This document shows positions 36,301 through 47,419 of a stretch of DNA of 64,000 bases, one piece after another; positions within the stretch are counted from its first letter, which is position 1; every line of letters begins with the position of its first letter. The translations under genes were made by a program, and so were the position numbers. The notes beneath the pieces were generated by a model. That model ran no database searches. It saw only the letters and a list, made by a program, of their open reading frames with translations, and had not been told where the DNA came from. This DNA comes from Hordeum vulgare subsp. vulgare (taxonomy: Eukaryota > Streptophyta > Magnoliopsida > Poales > Poaceae), in NCBI RefSeq assembly GCF_904849725.1, contig NC_058518.1, forward strand, positions 212,300,741 through 212,364,740, written 5' to 3'.

Positions 36301-37356
36301 GGTCACCGTAGGGTCACCGGCGACGAGCTACACCGGCGGTCCTCGTCGGGCTCCGGTGAATCTCGGCCTAGATCTCGGGATCGAGAGGGAAAACGAGGGG
36401 GAAAGCATCCTGGGATCACGGGGAGTGCAGGGGCGTCGAGGGCGTGCTCGGGGACGGCGTGAGGAGGGAGAACGACCGCGGCGAGCTCCAAGGATCCGAG
36501 GAGGAAGACGATGGCGTCAGGACGATGCAGGGCTCGGGGGCTCTTCTCCTTTGGCAGGTACGACCAGCTCGATGAGGTGGAGCGAACGACATGCTCGGGG
36601 AGACTTCTGGTGGCCATAGATGACGAATAGCTCGAGCTCTAGCTCGGCCTCTAATGGCGGCCGAGAGGGAGAGGGGAGAGAGCACGAATGGGGAGAGGAT
36701 GAGGACGGGAATGAATTCGGGAGGGTCATCCCCTTGCGGCCAGCGCGAAGGGGCGACCAGGCACGCACGCAGGTGCGTGGCCGCGCCGGAGGGAGCGACG
36801 GCCACCTCCTGCTGCCGACTGGCAGGACGTAGACGACAGGGCAGGAGCCGGGCCAGGCTAGGTGAGTGAGGTATAAGCTTTTTCTCATTACTTTTGTTTC
36901 CCAGTATCTGTTTTATCTTTTCTGACTTGGTTTTGTTTTATTTTTGGCTCCAAACTATTTCTAAAATAGTTTGAAAAATGCTGGGGTGTTATTTGGAATA
37001 TTTCCAAACACATATAAAACTTTCAACATTTTATGAGAATCCGAAATATTTGGAATCGAATATATCATTGATTTCAGTGACTTTTATGTTTAAAATAAAA
37101 TGCAAAGAGCATTTTCAAAATATATTTCACCCTTCATATTTTGTTTCCGAGAATTAACAGAAAAGTTGAAATTTTATGATGGCCATTTTGGGTTCATTGA
37201 TTTGTCACCAAGTTTGAATTGTTTTGAAAATAGAGTTGCTTGGGTTTGCTTTTGTTTTCATTTCTTTACTTTGAATTTATTCCATTTCTTTGGATGCAAA
37301 GAATAAGACATGAGCACAATCTTGCTAAACTCTATTAGGGATTCAGGGATGTGACA
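33348..37356 (-). repeat. 5' LTR of element Z
   Basis: 4009 bp, collinear with 23934-27995. On the minus strand it starts TGTCACATCC at 37356. Read in that direction it has an AT-rich start, a GC-rich block (about 36870-36000), and then AT-rich DNA, the same layout as the unrelated giant LTR family at 14063-18956. ORFs inside the GC block (36416-36805 minus, 36290-36619 plus) have no domain. Confidence 0.92.
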
Positions 37357-38383
37357 GTGAACCCGAGGAGTAATTCAACATAATAGAGGGAGGTCCGAGC
37401 ACTGTGGTGGGGCCAACCCGGGGCAATTCGGGTTATTTCTATCAGGCCACTGTTTGCATCGCTCATCCGTCGTGTCGTGAGAACGAGATACGTGACTCCT
37501 ATCGGGATCATTGACACGCCAGGCGGCATTGCTGAATTTGTTTTACCCTTCTCGAACGTCATGTGCGAGGGTTTTCCGTGGTCGGCCAACGCAACTTGTG
37601 GTAGTTTGTGATTGATTAGTTGGAGCACCCTCTAGGGTTAATTTTACCTTAGAGCCGTGCCGGCGGTTATGTGGCAACTTGGAAAGTTTGTTGAACATCC
37701 GGTCATAAAAAACTTGAAGTAAACTTAAATTAAATATGCCAACTATGTGCGTAACCGTGATTGTCTCTACTCGTGAGTTCTGAATTTGAGAGAGGGAACG
37801 GTGGGGTTATGTTTGCCATAAGAAGGTGTTCAGGATCACTTCGTGATCATGATTAGTACTCGTAAGTTAGCATCTCAAATAAATCTTTAGTTGCTTGTTG
37901 CAGCCTCACCACTTAACCATACCTCACCCATTAATCTTTGTTAGTCTTGATACCTTTGGAAATGAGATTGTTGAGTCCCTATGGCTCATAGATTACTACA
38001 ACAACAGTTGTAGGTATAGGTAAAACGATACTTTGACGTGAGCGCGATGATTGTTCCATTTGGAGTTTTCTTCTGTTCTTCATCATCGATCTAGGATGGG
38101 TTCCAGGCCAGCAGCCTGGGATAGCAAGGGTGGACGTCGTTCTTTTATCATTTGATTTCGTCCGTAATTGGACCTTGATCTTCTACATGGTGATTGAATA
38201 TATTGTTGTATTGTGTTGTCCATGGTGTAGCTTGTGGCGAGTGTAAGCCAATTCCATATACTCATCTCTTCTATACATGTACTTGTAATGATATCCATTC
38301 TCGTGAAACGATGAGATGTGATTCTATCCCTGTCGAGGCCCTCGTGCCAAAATAAGGATAGGATCGCATCTTTGGGCGTTACA
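37357..38383 (+). repeat. 5' LTR of element Y, last part (copy B continued)
   Basis: After the GTGAA target copy (37357-37361) the sequence continues the giant LTR, matching 17830-18956 of copy A (for example CCATACCTCACCCATTAA and GTGGCGAGTGTAAGCCAATT), and ends GGGCGTTACA. The ~1-kb end is better conserved between copies A and B than the GC-rich block. Confidence 0.88.
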
Positions 38384-38386
38384 AGT

Positions 38387-38398
38387 TGGAAGCAGAGC
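38387..38398 (+). other. Diverged initiator-Met primer binding site of element Y
   Basis: TGGAAGCAGAGC matches TGGTATCAGAGC at 10 of 12 positions and starts 4 bases after the LTR end, the same spacing as in element Z. Confidence 0.65.
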
Positions 38399-41300
38399 AC
38401 TACCGACCTAGAGGCCCCCTTGATTGATCGAACTTGGCTGAGTCGAGTCTATTGAAAAACTACTTTGGGTCTAGTTGTATATCAGAGAGTAGGATTGTTT
38501 TTACTCCCCTTCTATGCTTTAGTTAGGAATCTTGACACAGGAATTTTCATTCTACTCCTCTTCGCACTCAAAATGTTTTAGGATCACGCGGGTATTTTGG
38601 AATCTATATGATGTCAATGTGGTGGAGTTCTGACTTGGCGCCTCCTATCTGACTTGATTTCTTCCAAGGAGTTGAGCTTGACGGGATTCTTGACACATCG
38701 ATATCGTTCAGTTTCCTTAGTATCTTAGGATGGGGATGTTCGAAATTGCTTCAATCCTCTTTGTGGCAAGAGTAGTTTGGCATCACCAAGTACTTGGGAG
38801 AGCATCCAAATGTATTGTCATAATTGGTATCGTTGTGATTATGAGGGTCTAAGGTAGATGAATTTGCGGAACTTCCCGGATATGTGTTGATAGTTGTAGG
38901 AAAGTTTTGTAGCTGACTACATTAAGTAGGTTCGCGAATCCGCAACTTATAGCATAACCAAGAAAGATTTCAGAAATTCTTAGGTGGAAATTCAAGTATT
39001 TACCTGGCATTATCTTCCAACAAATGCATGATGTGAGGTTGGGGTTCGACATCTAGTGGATTTGCTTGTTCACGGTCTTTCTTACAAAGGACAGTCTCGA
39101 TATATTTCATCACATATGCTCCATCAAGCCTTGTAGTTCGCTATGCCTAGGGAGCATATTCGAGCATCATTTCAATATGTCAATCCAAAGTACGGTCGAG
39201 CCCATGCAAACCTTACCACAAAAATATCGAGCGAAATATGTCATATATTTGTTTCTATCTTGTTTAGTAAGCCTTATCCTTTGTTTTGTTGGAATATGGT
39301 AATTCGAGTTGCTTTGATGTCAAGTGGTGATTTCATATCTTTCCTAAGCGGTGTTCTTATATTTTTATGGGAATGCTAATCTTTCTGTTCAACCAAAGCT
39401 ATCATGTCAAATTATGTCAACTTGTGTGCTTCTCTTCAAGTGAATTCAGTCCTCTTCAATTTTGCAAGATTCATCCTCTAATTTCTTCCTGGAGTTCGTC
39501 TCTTTTGTCCAAAGTTGTCTTTGTTTTTTCCACCCTCCTAACCTTTTCTTCAATGATTAAATTATCATCCAAGTGCCTTTCTTTTCATTGATGTTTCTAC
39601 TATCTTTTCTTTCATATTGTATCCGGTGTTTCATTGTGAAGATGCTCAAGTGCTAATTTCATCATTCTTCATTCCTCTTTTCTTCTCTGGAGAATTAAAT
39701 TCAAGCTCTGATGTTCATCATATCATTTTCATTTGTTAAATGCTTGGAAATTCTTACACAAGCCTCTCATACTTATTAGTCCCTCTCTATTCTGTCCTGA
39801 GTGTTGAACATTTCTTTGAAGTTTCATGTTTTCATTCAATCCTTTCAATTATTTTGAGGGTATCACCTCATCAAGCTTCCATTGTACCGATGCAATCTCT
39901 ATTCTAAGCAGTCTGTTCAACGATGTTCTCTTTGAGTGGGCCCATGAGCAACAAGTTTTTCTCGGGTTCTTACCTGGCTCTTCTAATCTTTTCCAAAGAT
40001 CTATAATTTCTTTCAAGTGTGACATAAGTATGGATTCCATTAGTCATATTCCTTCCCCAAGATCACTTCAACTTTATTTCATTGTTGGCTCAACCGTTCT
40101 TTATAAATTGTTTCGGAGTGTGTTAGTAATTCATGGTGGTTATCCTCATCATCATTCTCAGTGTTGAGGACTGAAGAAGTGTTTCTCTTAAATCTTGGTC
40201 CATTCTTTTGAAGATTCTGTTTCAGCTTTTGCTATCCTTTCAAATTGTTTCAATCATGAGAAATTCCTTCCATATGCATCCGGTGCATTTCAGAGTTGTT
40301 TCATTTCTTGATCCTCCGAAGGCCATCATCTCACAAGATTTCTTCATGCTCAGCTTTCACCTTTCATTATCAAATTCTTCTTAATAGGTGTATCTTCATT
40401 CATATCTCAGTTATTTCGGATTGTGGCCTCTTGGTTCTCGTGTATTCCATTCATTTCTAATATCTTCATCTGTTCTAAATTCTTCAGGTGGATGATGTTC
40501 TCTTCGTCTTGTGTATCTCCACTAATTCGTAGCATCCCCATTTGTTTGTTTGGTATTTCGTTCAAGATGTCTTCAAGTTTGTCCTCTATCACTCTCTCTC
40601 TCTCTCTCTCCAATCTTTCAAGAAGAATAAGTGGTTTCCTAAATCTGTTGATTGTCATCAATTTAACTTGATGAAGGATAAGCATAACATAACTCTTATT
40701 GTTGTTTCATCAAAGTGATTTCAATTCTACTTCTGGAGTGGCTCATGATATCAATTCTTGATTTGATGTTGTTCATCTTCTCTTTTTCCAGAGTTCCAAA
40801 TTTTCTCAAGTATCTCTTCGTGAAGCTTCATCTAAATCTTTGCAAACTCATAATCCTATTGTTTTCAACCTTCATTTCTTTTTATCATTCTTTTGTATAG
40901 AAGGTGCATCATGGTGGTTCTTCAAGGATTTAATTCATTCTCAATGGGTTCTTTAAGATTCTTGCTGGAGAACCTCAACTATTCTTATCTTGCATTTTCA
41001 AGTGCAATTCTTTCTCCTTTATCGTTTGAGGTGGTCTTATAGCATTCTTGACTCATGGGGAGTCTTGAAGACAATTTGTTTCAAGAATGAGATAGTTAAA
41101 CCCATGATTTCCTTCATTGAAGTTATCTTGGATTAGATTGCACTTAAAGCTTTTCCTAAGGATTGTTGCTATTATGGTGATTATCATTGATTCAAGTTCT
41201 CGATGTGTCCTCTTGGAGAAAGAAGTTTGACTCTCTTGTTGCTCTCAAGCAATCATTTTTTTGATAGTGGTCGGTTGTCACCTCATTATTTCAAATGGTT

Positions 41301-41780
41301 TCCATAAGCCAACAACAAGATTGTTATTTTCGTTCTTGAATTTCTAACAACTCGGTTCTATTCTCCTTGTAAGGATGCTTTTCAAATCCAACTGTAGTAG
41401 AAATTGTCATTTTCTTCTCTGTTCTCTTCTCTCCAAAGATCTAGTTTATATTATTTTGTTCTGGAGGCTGTGTGGTGCTGCTCTCTTTCATTCATTATCT
41501 TGTCTTATGAAGATCATATTCTTTCCTTACTTGTTCACTCAATTGTAGTTGTGAAATCTATTCAATTCTTTCCATCTTATCAAGTTTTGCTTCTCTTTCC
41601 TACAGAAGTGCTGCCGAAATATCTTTTGAATTTCTTGCTTGTTCTTCATATCATTCTTCATCTATTTGCAACCTTCAAGATTCATTGGATTCACTCATTT
41701 GTCAAGAAGCAACTAATTCTTACCTCTTCCTTTCTTCTTCCTCTCCCCTTTCATTCTAAGATCTCGGGTCGAGATCTCTA
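38399..41780 (+). other. Pyrimidine-rich internal region of element Y, no gene seen
   Basis: From about 39350 to 41760 the plus strand is dominated by T and C, with many TTCTTC/CATTCT words and frequent stops. No gag, protease, RT or integrase motif is visible in any frame; the longest ORFs (39826-40167, 41404-41781) are hydrophobic, low-complexity products of this composition. A (CT)n microsatellite lies at 40592-40610. The last bases before the PPT (ATCTCGGGTCGAGATCTCTA) resemble the 3' end of integrase-adjacent sequence in Gypsy relatives, suggesting a highly decayed or replaced coding region. Confidence 0.6.
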
Positions 41781-41796
41781 GTTAGTGGAGGAGAGT
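41781..41796 (+). other. Polypurine tract of element Y
   Basis: GTTAGTGGAGGAGAGT ends directly at the TGTAATAGCCCGG start of the 3' LTR. Confidence 0.75.
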
Positions 41797-42612
41797 TGTA
41801 ATAGCCCGGAACCTACGCTCTAGAAGATTCCCCTTTTTATTCATTGTTGTCATGTGATTTATTTGGTTATCGCATTCTTAATCGCATCATGCGCATCATA
41901 TGTATTGCATCAGCACTCCATTCTCATCATTTTTCAAAAGTTGCATCCGTTATTAGTTGTCGGTTCTCTCCTTTTTTGTCATTGACCGTTTCAAGACCAA
42001 CCGCACACGCACGCGCCAACGACATTGATAAAATATTGTTTTTAAAAGTGTGTATAAAACATTCACAGATTGGGTCGAAAGTTAGCACGTGGTCTTGTTA
42101 TCGTATAGGTACACCACCTGCCAAATTTTGATGCAGTCGGAGTCCGTTTGATACCCAAACCGTTAAACATATAGCGGCACTATAGCTAGTGAAATCGCGG
42201 TCGGTTTCGGTATTTAAAACCTTGTTACCGGGCTATCCATTTTCCCTCGCTTCTATTCCTGGACCCTCTACACAGTGCACTGACTCTACACGCAACCTAG
42301 CCCTAAAACCTCCGGAACCCTAAACAGACGGTCGTGACCATTGGGTCCGGATCAACCGAGTAATACTCAAAACAAGAATCGGATTTGCAATTGGAACCCC
42401 CTAACCTATTATTCTCAACCGTACAATCTATATCGAAGGGTCCTAATAGACCCTAGCCTAACCCCATAGCTATATATAGTCAACCCCTAGTTCAAAATCA
42501 TACCAAACCCTAATTTCTAGGGAACCTACCCTAGTGTCGCAGCCACATTCCCTTGGAATCCCCTCCTGATCCACCTCCTCCGGAGACCACCGAACCCAAC
42601 CAGCCAACCCAA
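41797..42612 (+). repeat. 3' LTR of element Y, truncated (copy C)
   Basis: Starts TGTAATAGCCCGGAACC and aligns with the start of copy A (14063) and with 20866-21390 of copy B. It includes TATATATA at 42471-42478. It is cut at 42612, in the middle of the phrase CAGCCAACCCAA shared with copy B, by a new LTR starting TGTCACACCC. Confidence 0.85.
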
Positions 42613-43660
42613 TGTCACACCCTGTGTTTGTACTACATTTTCCACATGTTGTTTGTATAAAAATTGGAGCCAATTAAAACTTTTTTCATGTCTGTGATTG
42701 TTGATTTTGTTGCAACTTTCTTGTATGACTCATTGAGTTTTGAACCACTATAGTTGTGCTCCTCTCTAAAACCCACCTCCTTGACCCCAAGCCCTTGCCC
42801 AATTATCATGCCATGTGAATAGAACCAGGAAACATTTTTTGTAAATTATGATTTTAATAAAAGGCAATTCTTTATTTTAAGTTTCAAGACCCCTCATTTG
42901 TGATTAGCACTACAAGTCCCCAATATAGGAGAGATGTTTTACCCCAAAGATTTTTTTGGATCCTATTTTCAAAAGACTTCCCAATACCATAAAATATTTA
43001 TTTTAAAAATTATTTTCCTATTTTATTTAGGATAGCTTTTTTTGAGACCAGAAATGGTATTCATAGGGAAAAAATATTTTCTTGCTACAAAAATATTTCA
43101 GAAAATTTTGGAAAACTCAGTGGACATATTGGTTTCATACATAAGAGTTTCATCACATGGTCATGTTCAAAATAATGGACAAAACCCCTCAAAACACTTT
43201 CTGCCTATTTCAAGATTTTGAACTATTTCCATAGGAAATTTTCTCTATATATTCCAGGAAAATTATAGAAAGTCAAATATGACAAATGTGGTGATCCTGC
43301 AAAGTTTCATCACAATCCAAGTTGAATTCATCCACCCAATAATCCCGAAACCCTTTCTGTCTAGAACCAAATTTGAGCAACTTTACATTGCCAAGTTTAT
43401 CCAATTGATCCCAAACTATACATGAGTGATCCAACCCCGAAATAAGGATGCCACACCAAGTTGTGCATCTGTGGGAGTTGATTTGGTCACCTAGGTCCAC
43501 AGAAATCTGATTATGTCCATTTCTAGGATTTTTCATGTTTACATTGTCAACTTTGCTCAAATGGTCTCAAACTTAGTAAATCCTACCGATTTTTTCCATC
43601 AAATAATCCTGTTAATTATCATTGTAAGTGGTAAAGTTTATCTTGCTCAAACCAGCTGAT
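42613..43660 (+). mobile_element. LTR-like fragment starting TGTCACACCC, unidentified family
   Basis: It begins with a canonical TG at the point where copy C is broken, which suggests the 5' end of an inserted LTR. The ~1.05 kb is AT-rich with no ORF of note. It ends at 43661, where a different LTR fragment begins. No 3' end or second target copy is found. Confidence 0.55.
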
Positions 43661-43757
43661 GACCCACAAGTATAGGGGATCTATCGTCCTTTCGATAAGT
43701 AATTGTGTCGAACCCAAAGAGGAGCAGGAGGATCTGACAAGTGGTTTTAAGCACCCC
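43661..43757 (-). repeat. Short LTR fragment of Sabrina/WHAM type
   Basis: TGATGACCCACAAGTATAGG and the following ~80 bases match the inner end of the LTR at 13029-13130. It is cut off after GACAAGTGGTTTTAAGCA. The matching end is that of a minus-strand LTR. Confidence 0.75.
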
Positions 43758-43957
43758 ACTTATGATTAACCTTAGGTCATCCACTTGATGGAGATTTGCT
43801 GCTTTCCAACAAAACTCTACTCTTGGAGTCCCAATAGCATCTACAAGAATAATGTTGCATAGTAGACATCAGCCCCCGCCCCCATGTCGCCCACATAGGC
43901 AAGGCAACGATTTTAAACTACATCATGGAAAGGGGCTAAGACTATTTCTATAAGACG

Positions 43958-45389
43958 TCGTTGCACCGGTGGTGCTAACAAGCTGTGCGTTCCAGCTAGC
44001 TCCACTCGTCTTTTATTGTTATAGCACATGCATGGAGGAGGATTAATGGGACACTTTGGCATGAAGAATACGAAGTACATAGTTGCTACACATTTCTTTC
44101 AGCAGAAGATGAGACATGATGTTGAGCATTTTTTTTGCTCGCTGCACTACGTGTCACTAATCTAAGCCACGACTCAATCCTATTGGTTTCTACATGTCGT
44201 TGCATGTACCTAGTGTTCTATGGAAGGACATATCTATGGATTTTTTAGGCTTACCTCAAACAAAGAAGGGGAGGGATGGCATTTTGTTGTCATGGATATA
44301 TTTTTGGCACACTTTATAGAATATCATAAAAGCTACAATGCTCCTAATATTGTTGATTTGTTATTTTGTTAAATTATTCCCTTGTATGGTGTGCCAAATA
44401 CAATTGTTTGAAATCATGATACTAAACTTCTTAGCCACTTATAGAGATTTTTCTAGGCTAAATTGGGGACTAAACTTAATTTTACTACTACATGTCACAC
44501 CTAAACTAATGGATAAACTGAAGTAGTCAACAGAACATTGTCCGCTATGCTTAGCGATGTTTTGAAGAATAACCTAAAACTGTGGGAAGAATGTTTGTAT
44601 CATATTAAATTTGTTAATAATTGTTTGTTGCACACTACTACTAAGATGTGCTGTTTTGATATTGTGTATGGTTTCATGCCTCGTGCACCCATTGATTTGT
44701 TTCCTCTTCCATCTTTGGAGAAGGTTAATTTCGATGCTAAACAACATGTGGAACTGATCTTTAAAATGCATTACTTAACTAAGGAAAACATTGAGCGCGT
44801 GAATGCTAAATACAAACTTGTTTGAAATAAGAGTAGAAAACATGTGGTCTTTGCACATGGAGATCTTGTTTGGTCACATGTATGCAAGGATAAGTTTCCT
44901 GATTTGCACAAGTCAAAGCTAATGTCATGTGGTGATGGTCCTTTTAAGGTGTTAGAGAAAATAAATGATAGTGCATATAAACTGGAGATGATTGCAGATT
45001 TTGGGGTTGGTACCACTTTTAACGTTGCATATTTGAAACCTTATTTGGGTGAGGAAGGTGAGTTTCCATCAAGGATTATTTCATTTCAAGAAGAGGTGTA
45101 TTATGAGGACATCAATACCATAGTTACACCCACGACCCCTACCACTATACGAACTGGACCAATTACTACAGCTCGCGTACTTTCATTTCTTGGTAATGAT
45201 TTTAATGTACATAAGAATGTGATGTTGCCTAAATTAGATACATTTGTGTTGATTACTAATAAAGGGCCTAGAATGGACAAGAGGGATGAACACTGGAATA
45301 GGATCAAGCATGGAGATGAACACGCACGCGAAGGGGACAAGAATGATGTTTCTAGTGGAGTTTTCAGCATTTTGAAGCCCCCATGGTGA
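43958..45389 (+). pseudogene. Integrase and C-terminal tail of a decayed Gypsy pol
   Basis: The plus strand contains NKLCVPASS, an HHCC-like start (HMHGGGLMGHFGMK), KDISMDF with the first core Asp, a region equivalent to NDRDTKFLSHFWR in which stops occur and the second Asp is replaced, and the tail ORFs 44538-44825 (NLKLWEECLYHIKF, FDIVYGFMPRAPIDL) and 44844-45389 (HGDLVWSHV, DGPFKVLEKINDSAYKLE, TFNVAYLKPYLGE). Many stops and frameshifts. RT and earlier domains are absent. This tail is typical of a Gypsy family common in grass genomes; no chromodomain is evident. Confidence 0.85.
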
Positions 45390-45699
45390 CATACAAGGAC
45401 ATTGTCGAAATATCAAAGATCCAATTTGATACATCTCCAATGTTTTGATAATTTATGAAGTATTCATGCCTTATTTGCCTACGTTTACAATACTTTTATA
45501 TGGTTTTGATGCACTTCATATGATTTACTTAGAACTAACCTGCACTAACGTTGTTTTCAGCAGAACTACCCTGGTGTTGTTTTTTGTGTAGGAAATGGAA
45601 GTTCTCGGAATCGCTCGAAAGTTTTTTATGATTTTTCTGGATAAAATAAGAAATACCGGAGCAAAGAACCACTAGAGGGGAGCCACCTGTGGGCCATAC
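45390..45699 (+). mobile_element. 3' non-coding tail or LTR fragment of the decayed Gypsy element
   Basis: No gene. It contains LTR-like wording shared in outline with Sabrina/WHAM-type LTRs (an ACTAACCTGCACTAA phrase, then a GAAGTTCTCGGAATCGC-like leader) and grades into Tat-lineage gag-pol at about 45700. The boundary is approximate. Confidence 0.45.
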
Positions 45700-46276
45700 C
45701 GGAGTGAAGTCAACGCAGCGGAGCCAGCGGCGAAAGCAAGGAGGCACCTCAAATGGTTCAACACTCGCATCATCTTCAACACTCATGACCACCCTGAGTG
45801 CATCACTGTGGTCGGGTGCGTGCCACAGTTGGTCTTGCCAATGGTCCGCAACCTCAGGGTCATGAAGATGTTGGCCGACAGTGGGGCCGGCATGAACTTG
45901 ATGTCGCCTGATGTGATCAAACGACTCCAAAACCCCGACTCGGATCTTAATCCCATTGGCTTCTTCCAAGGAGTGGGTGGAGGAGATTTCAGTCGAAGGG
46001 CAAGATAACCCTTCTGATCACATTCGGCAGGAAGCTCAATTTCAGGACACAGAGGGTCATCTTCAACGTCGCCAAAATGTCGTTGTCGTACAATAGAATC
46101 CTGCATCATTACGCACTAGCTAAGTTCATGGCGGTGCCCCACCACACCTACAAGACACTCAAGATGCCAGGTCCAATGAGCATCATCACTGTACATGTAG
46201 ATAAGAAAGACGAAGTCCTTTGCATCGAAAAGATCTACCGAGAGGCAATCACAGCATCCGCCGACAAGGCACTCGT
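45700..46276 (+). pseudogene. Protease region of a Tat-lineage Gypsy polyprotein, N-terminal part
   Basis: Protein fragments in two frames: FNTHDHPECITVVGC, then the active site LADSGAGMNLMSPDVIKRLQ (D-S-G kept), a frameshift at about 45975, then KMSLSYNRILHHYALAKFMA and YKTLKMPGPMSIITV. This is the protease and linker of Tat-type elements. The frame ends at 46276, where a BARE/Angela-type LTR begins, and resumes at 54791 (APTKSKLMTSDKARDD). No gag is found upstream. Confidence 0.82.
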
Positions 46277-47419
46277 TGTTGGAAATATGCCCTAGAGGCA
46301 ATAACAAAATGGTTATTATTATATTTGTTTGTTCATGATAATCGTTTATTATCCATGCTAGAATTGTATTGATTGGAAACTCAAATACATGTGTGGATAC
46401 ATAGACAATACAATGTCCCTAGTGAGCCTCTAAAGGACTAGCTCGTTGATCAAAGATGGTCAAGATCTCATGGCCATAGACATGAGATGTCATTTGATTA
46501 CAGGATCACATCATTAGGAGAATGATGTGATGGACAAGAGCCAAACTATGAACGTAGCATATGATTGTCTTAGGTTATTGGTATTGTTTTGTGCATGTCA
46601 AGTATATGTTTCTATGACCATGAGATCATGCAACTCACTAACATCGGAGGTATACCTTATGTGTATCAAATGTCGCAATGTAAATGGGTGACTATAAAGA
46701 TACTCTACAGGTTTCTTCAAGGGTGCTTGTCAGGTTGGCATGGACCAAGACTGGGATTTGTCACTCCGTGTGACGGAGAGGTATCTCAAGGCCCACTTGG
46801 TAATACAGCATCACAACAAGCTTGCAAGCAATATGACTAAATAGTTAGCCACGGGATCTTGTATTACGTAATGAGTAAAGAGACTTGCCGGTAATGAGAT
46901 TGAACTAGGTATGCAGATACTGACGGTCGAATCTCGGGCAAGTAACATACCGATGGACAAAGGGAACAACATAGGGGATTAACTGAATCCTTGACATAGT
47001 GGTTCAACCGATAAATATCTTCGTATAATATGTAGGAACCAATATGGTCATCCATGTCCCACTATTGGTTATTGACCGGAGAGTGTCTCGGTCATGTCTG
47101 CATAGTTCACGAACCCACAAGGACTGCACAATTAAGGTTCAGTGACGTTTTGATATTATTGAGTTATGTGTGTTGGTGACCGAAGGTTGTTCGGAGTTCT
47201 GGATGAGATCTCGGACGTCACTAGGAGCTCCAAAATGGTCCAAAGGTAACAATTTATATAAAGGAAAGTGGTATTCGGGTTCCGGAATAGTTTCAAGATT
47301 TTCTGGTATTGTACCAGGAGTGTCGAAAGGGTTCTGGGAACCCACCAAGAGGGGACCACCCACCCACGGGCAAATGGGCCTAGGAGGTGGCACACCAGCG
47401 CCTGGTGGGCTTGGGTAGC
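46277..47419 (+). repeat. BARE1/WIS/Angela-type Copia LTR, 5' part
   Basis: Starts TGTTGGAAATATGCCCTAGA, the well-known start of this Triticeae Copia LTR, and contains GACTGGGATTTGTCACTCCG. It is broken at 47419 by an inserted gag-only element. The left target copy is CTCGT (46272-46276). Confidence 0.93.

Larger units (their letters stand above)
23934..37356 (-). mobile_element. Element Z: complete Gypsy retrotransposon with 4-kb LTRs
   Basis: Two LTRs (23934-27995, 4062 bp; 33348-37356, 4009 bp) flank a minus-strand internal region with PBS, leader ORF, gag, protease, RT, RNase H, integrase and PPT. Flanks ATGAA (23929-23933) and GTGAA (37357-37361) form a 5-bp duplication with one mismatch. 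On the minus strand the LTR starts TGTCACATCCCTGAATCC and ends GGGGTCCCGACA. Hand comparison of the first ~330 bases of the plus-strand LTR starts gives about 20 differences, roughly 6%. Domain order and PBS suggest a Tekay/Del-like lineage, but no chromodomain is readable. Confidence 0.92.
20866..42612 (+). mobile_element. Element Y: non-autonomous retrotransposon with giant LTRs
   Basis: Plus-strand structure: 5' LTR (20866-23933 and 37357-38383, split by Z), a diverged initiator-Met PBS (38387-38398), a 3.4-kb internal region without domains (38399-41780), a purine-rich PPT (41781-41796), and a 3' LTR (41797-42612, cut off). The internal region is short relative to the LTRs and has no gag or pol, so this is a LARD-like element that would need proteins from a relative. 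Both outer ends are lost to other insertions, so no target duplication can be read. Confidence 0.75.

Noticed and set aside
38849..41781. Many hydrophobic ORFs in the interior of element Y, including a charged minus-strand ORF at 40407-40685
   Set aside because: They follow from the T/C-rich composition and a (CT)n tract; no retroelement or host domain is recognisable.
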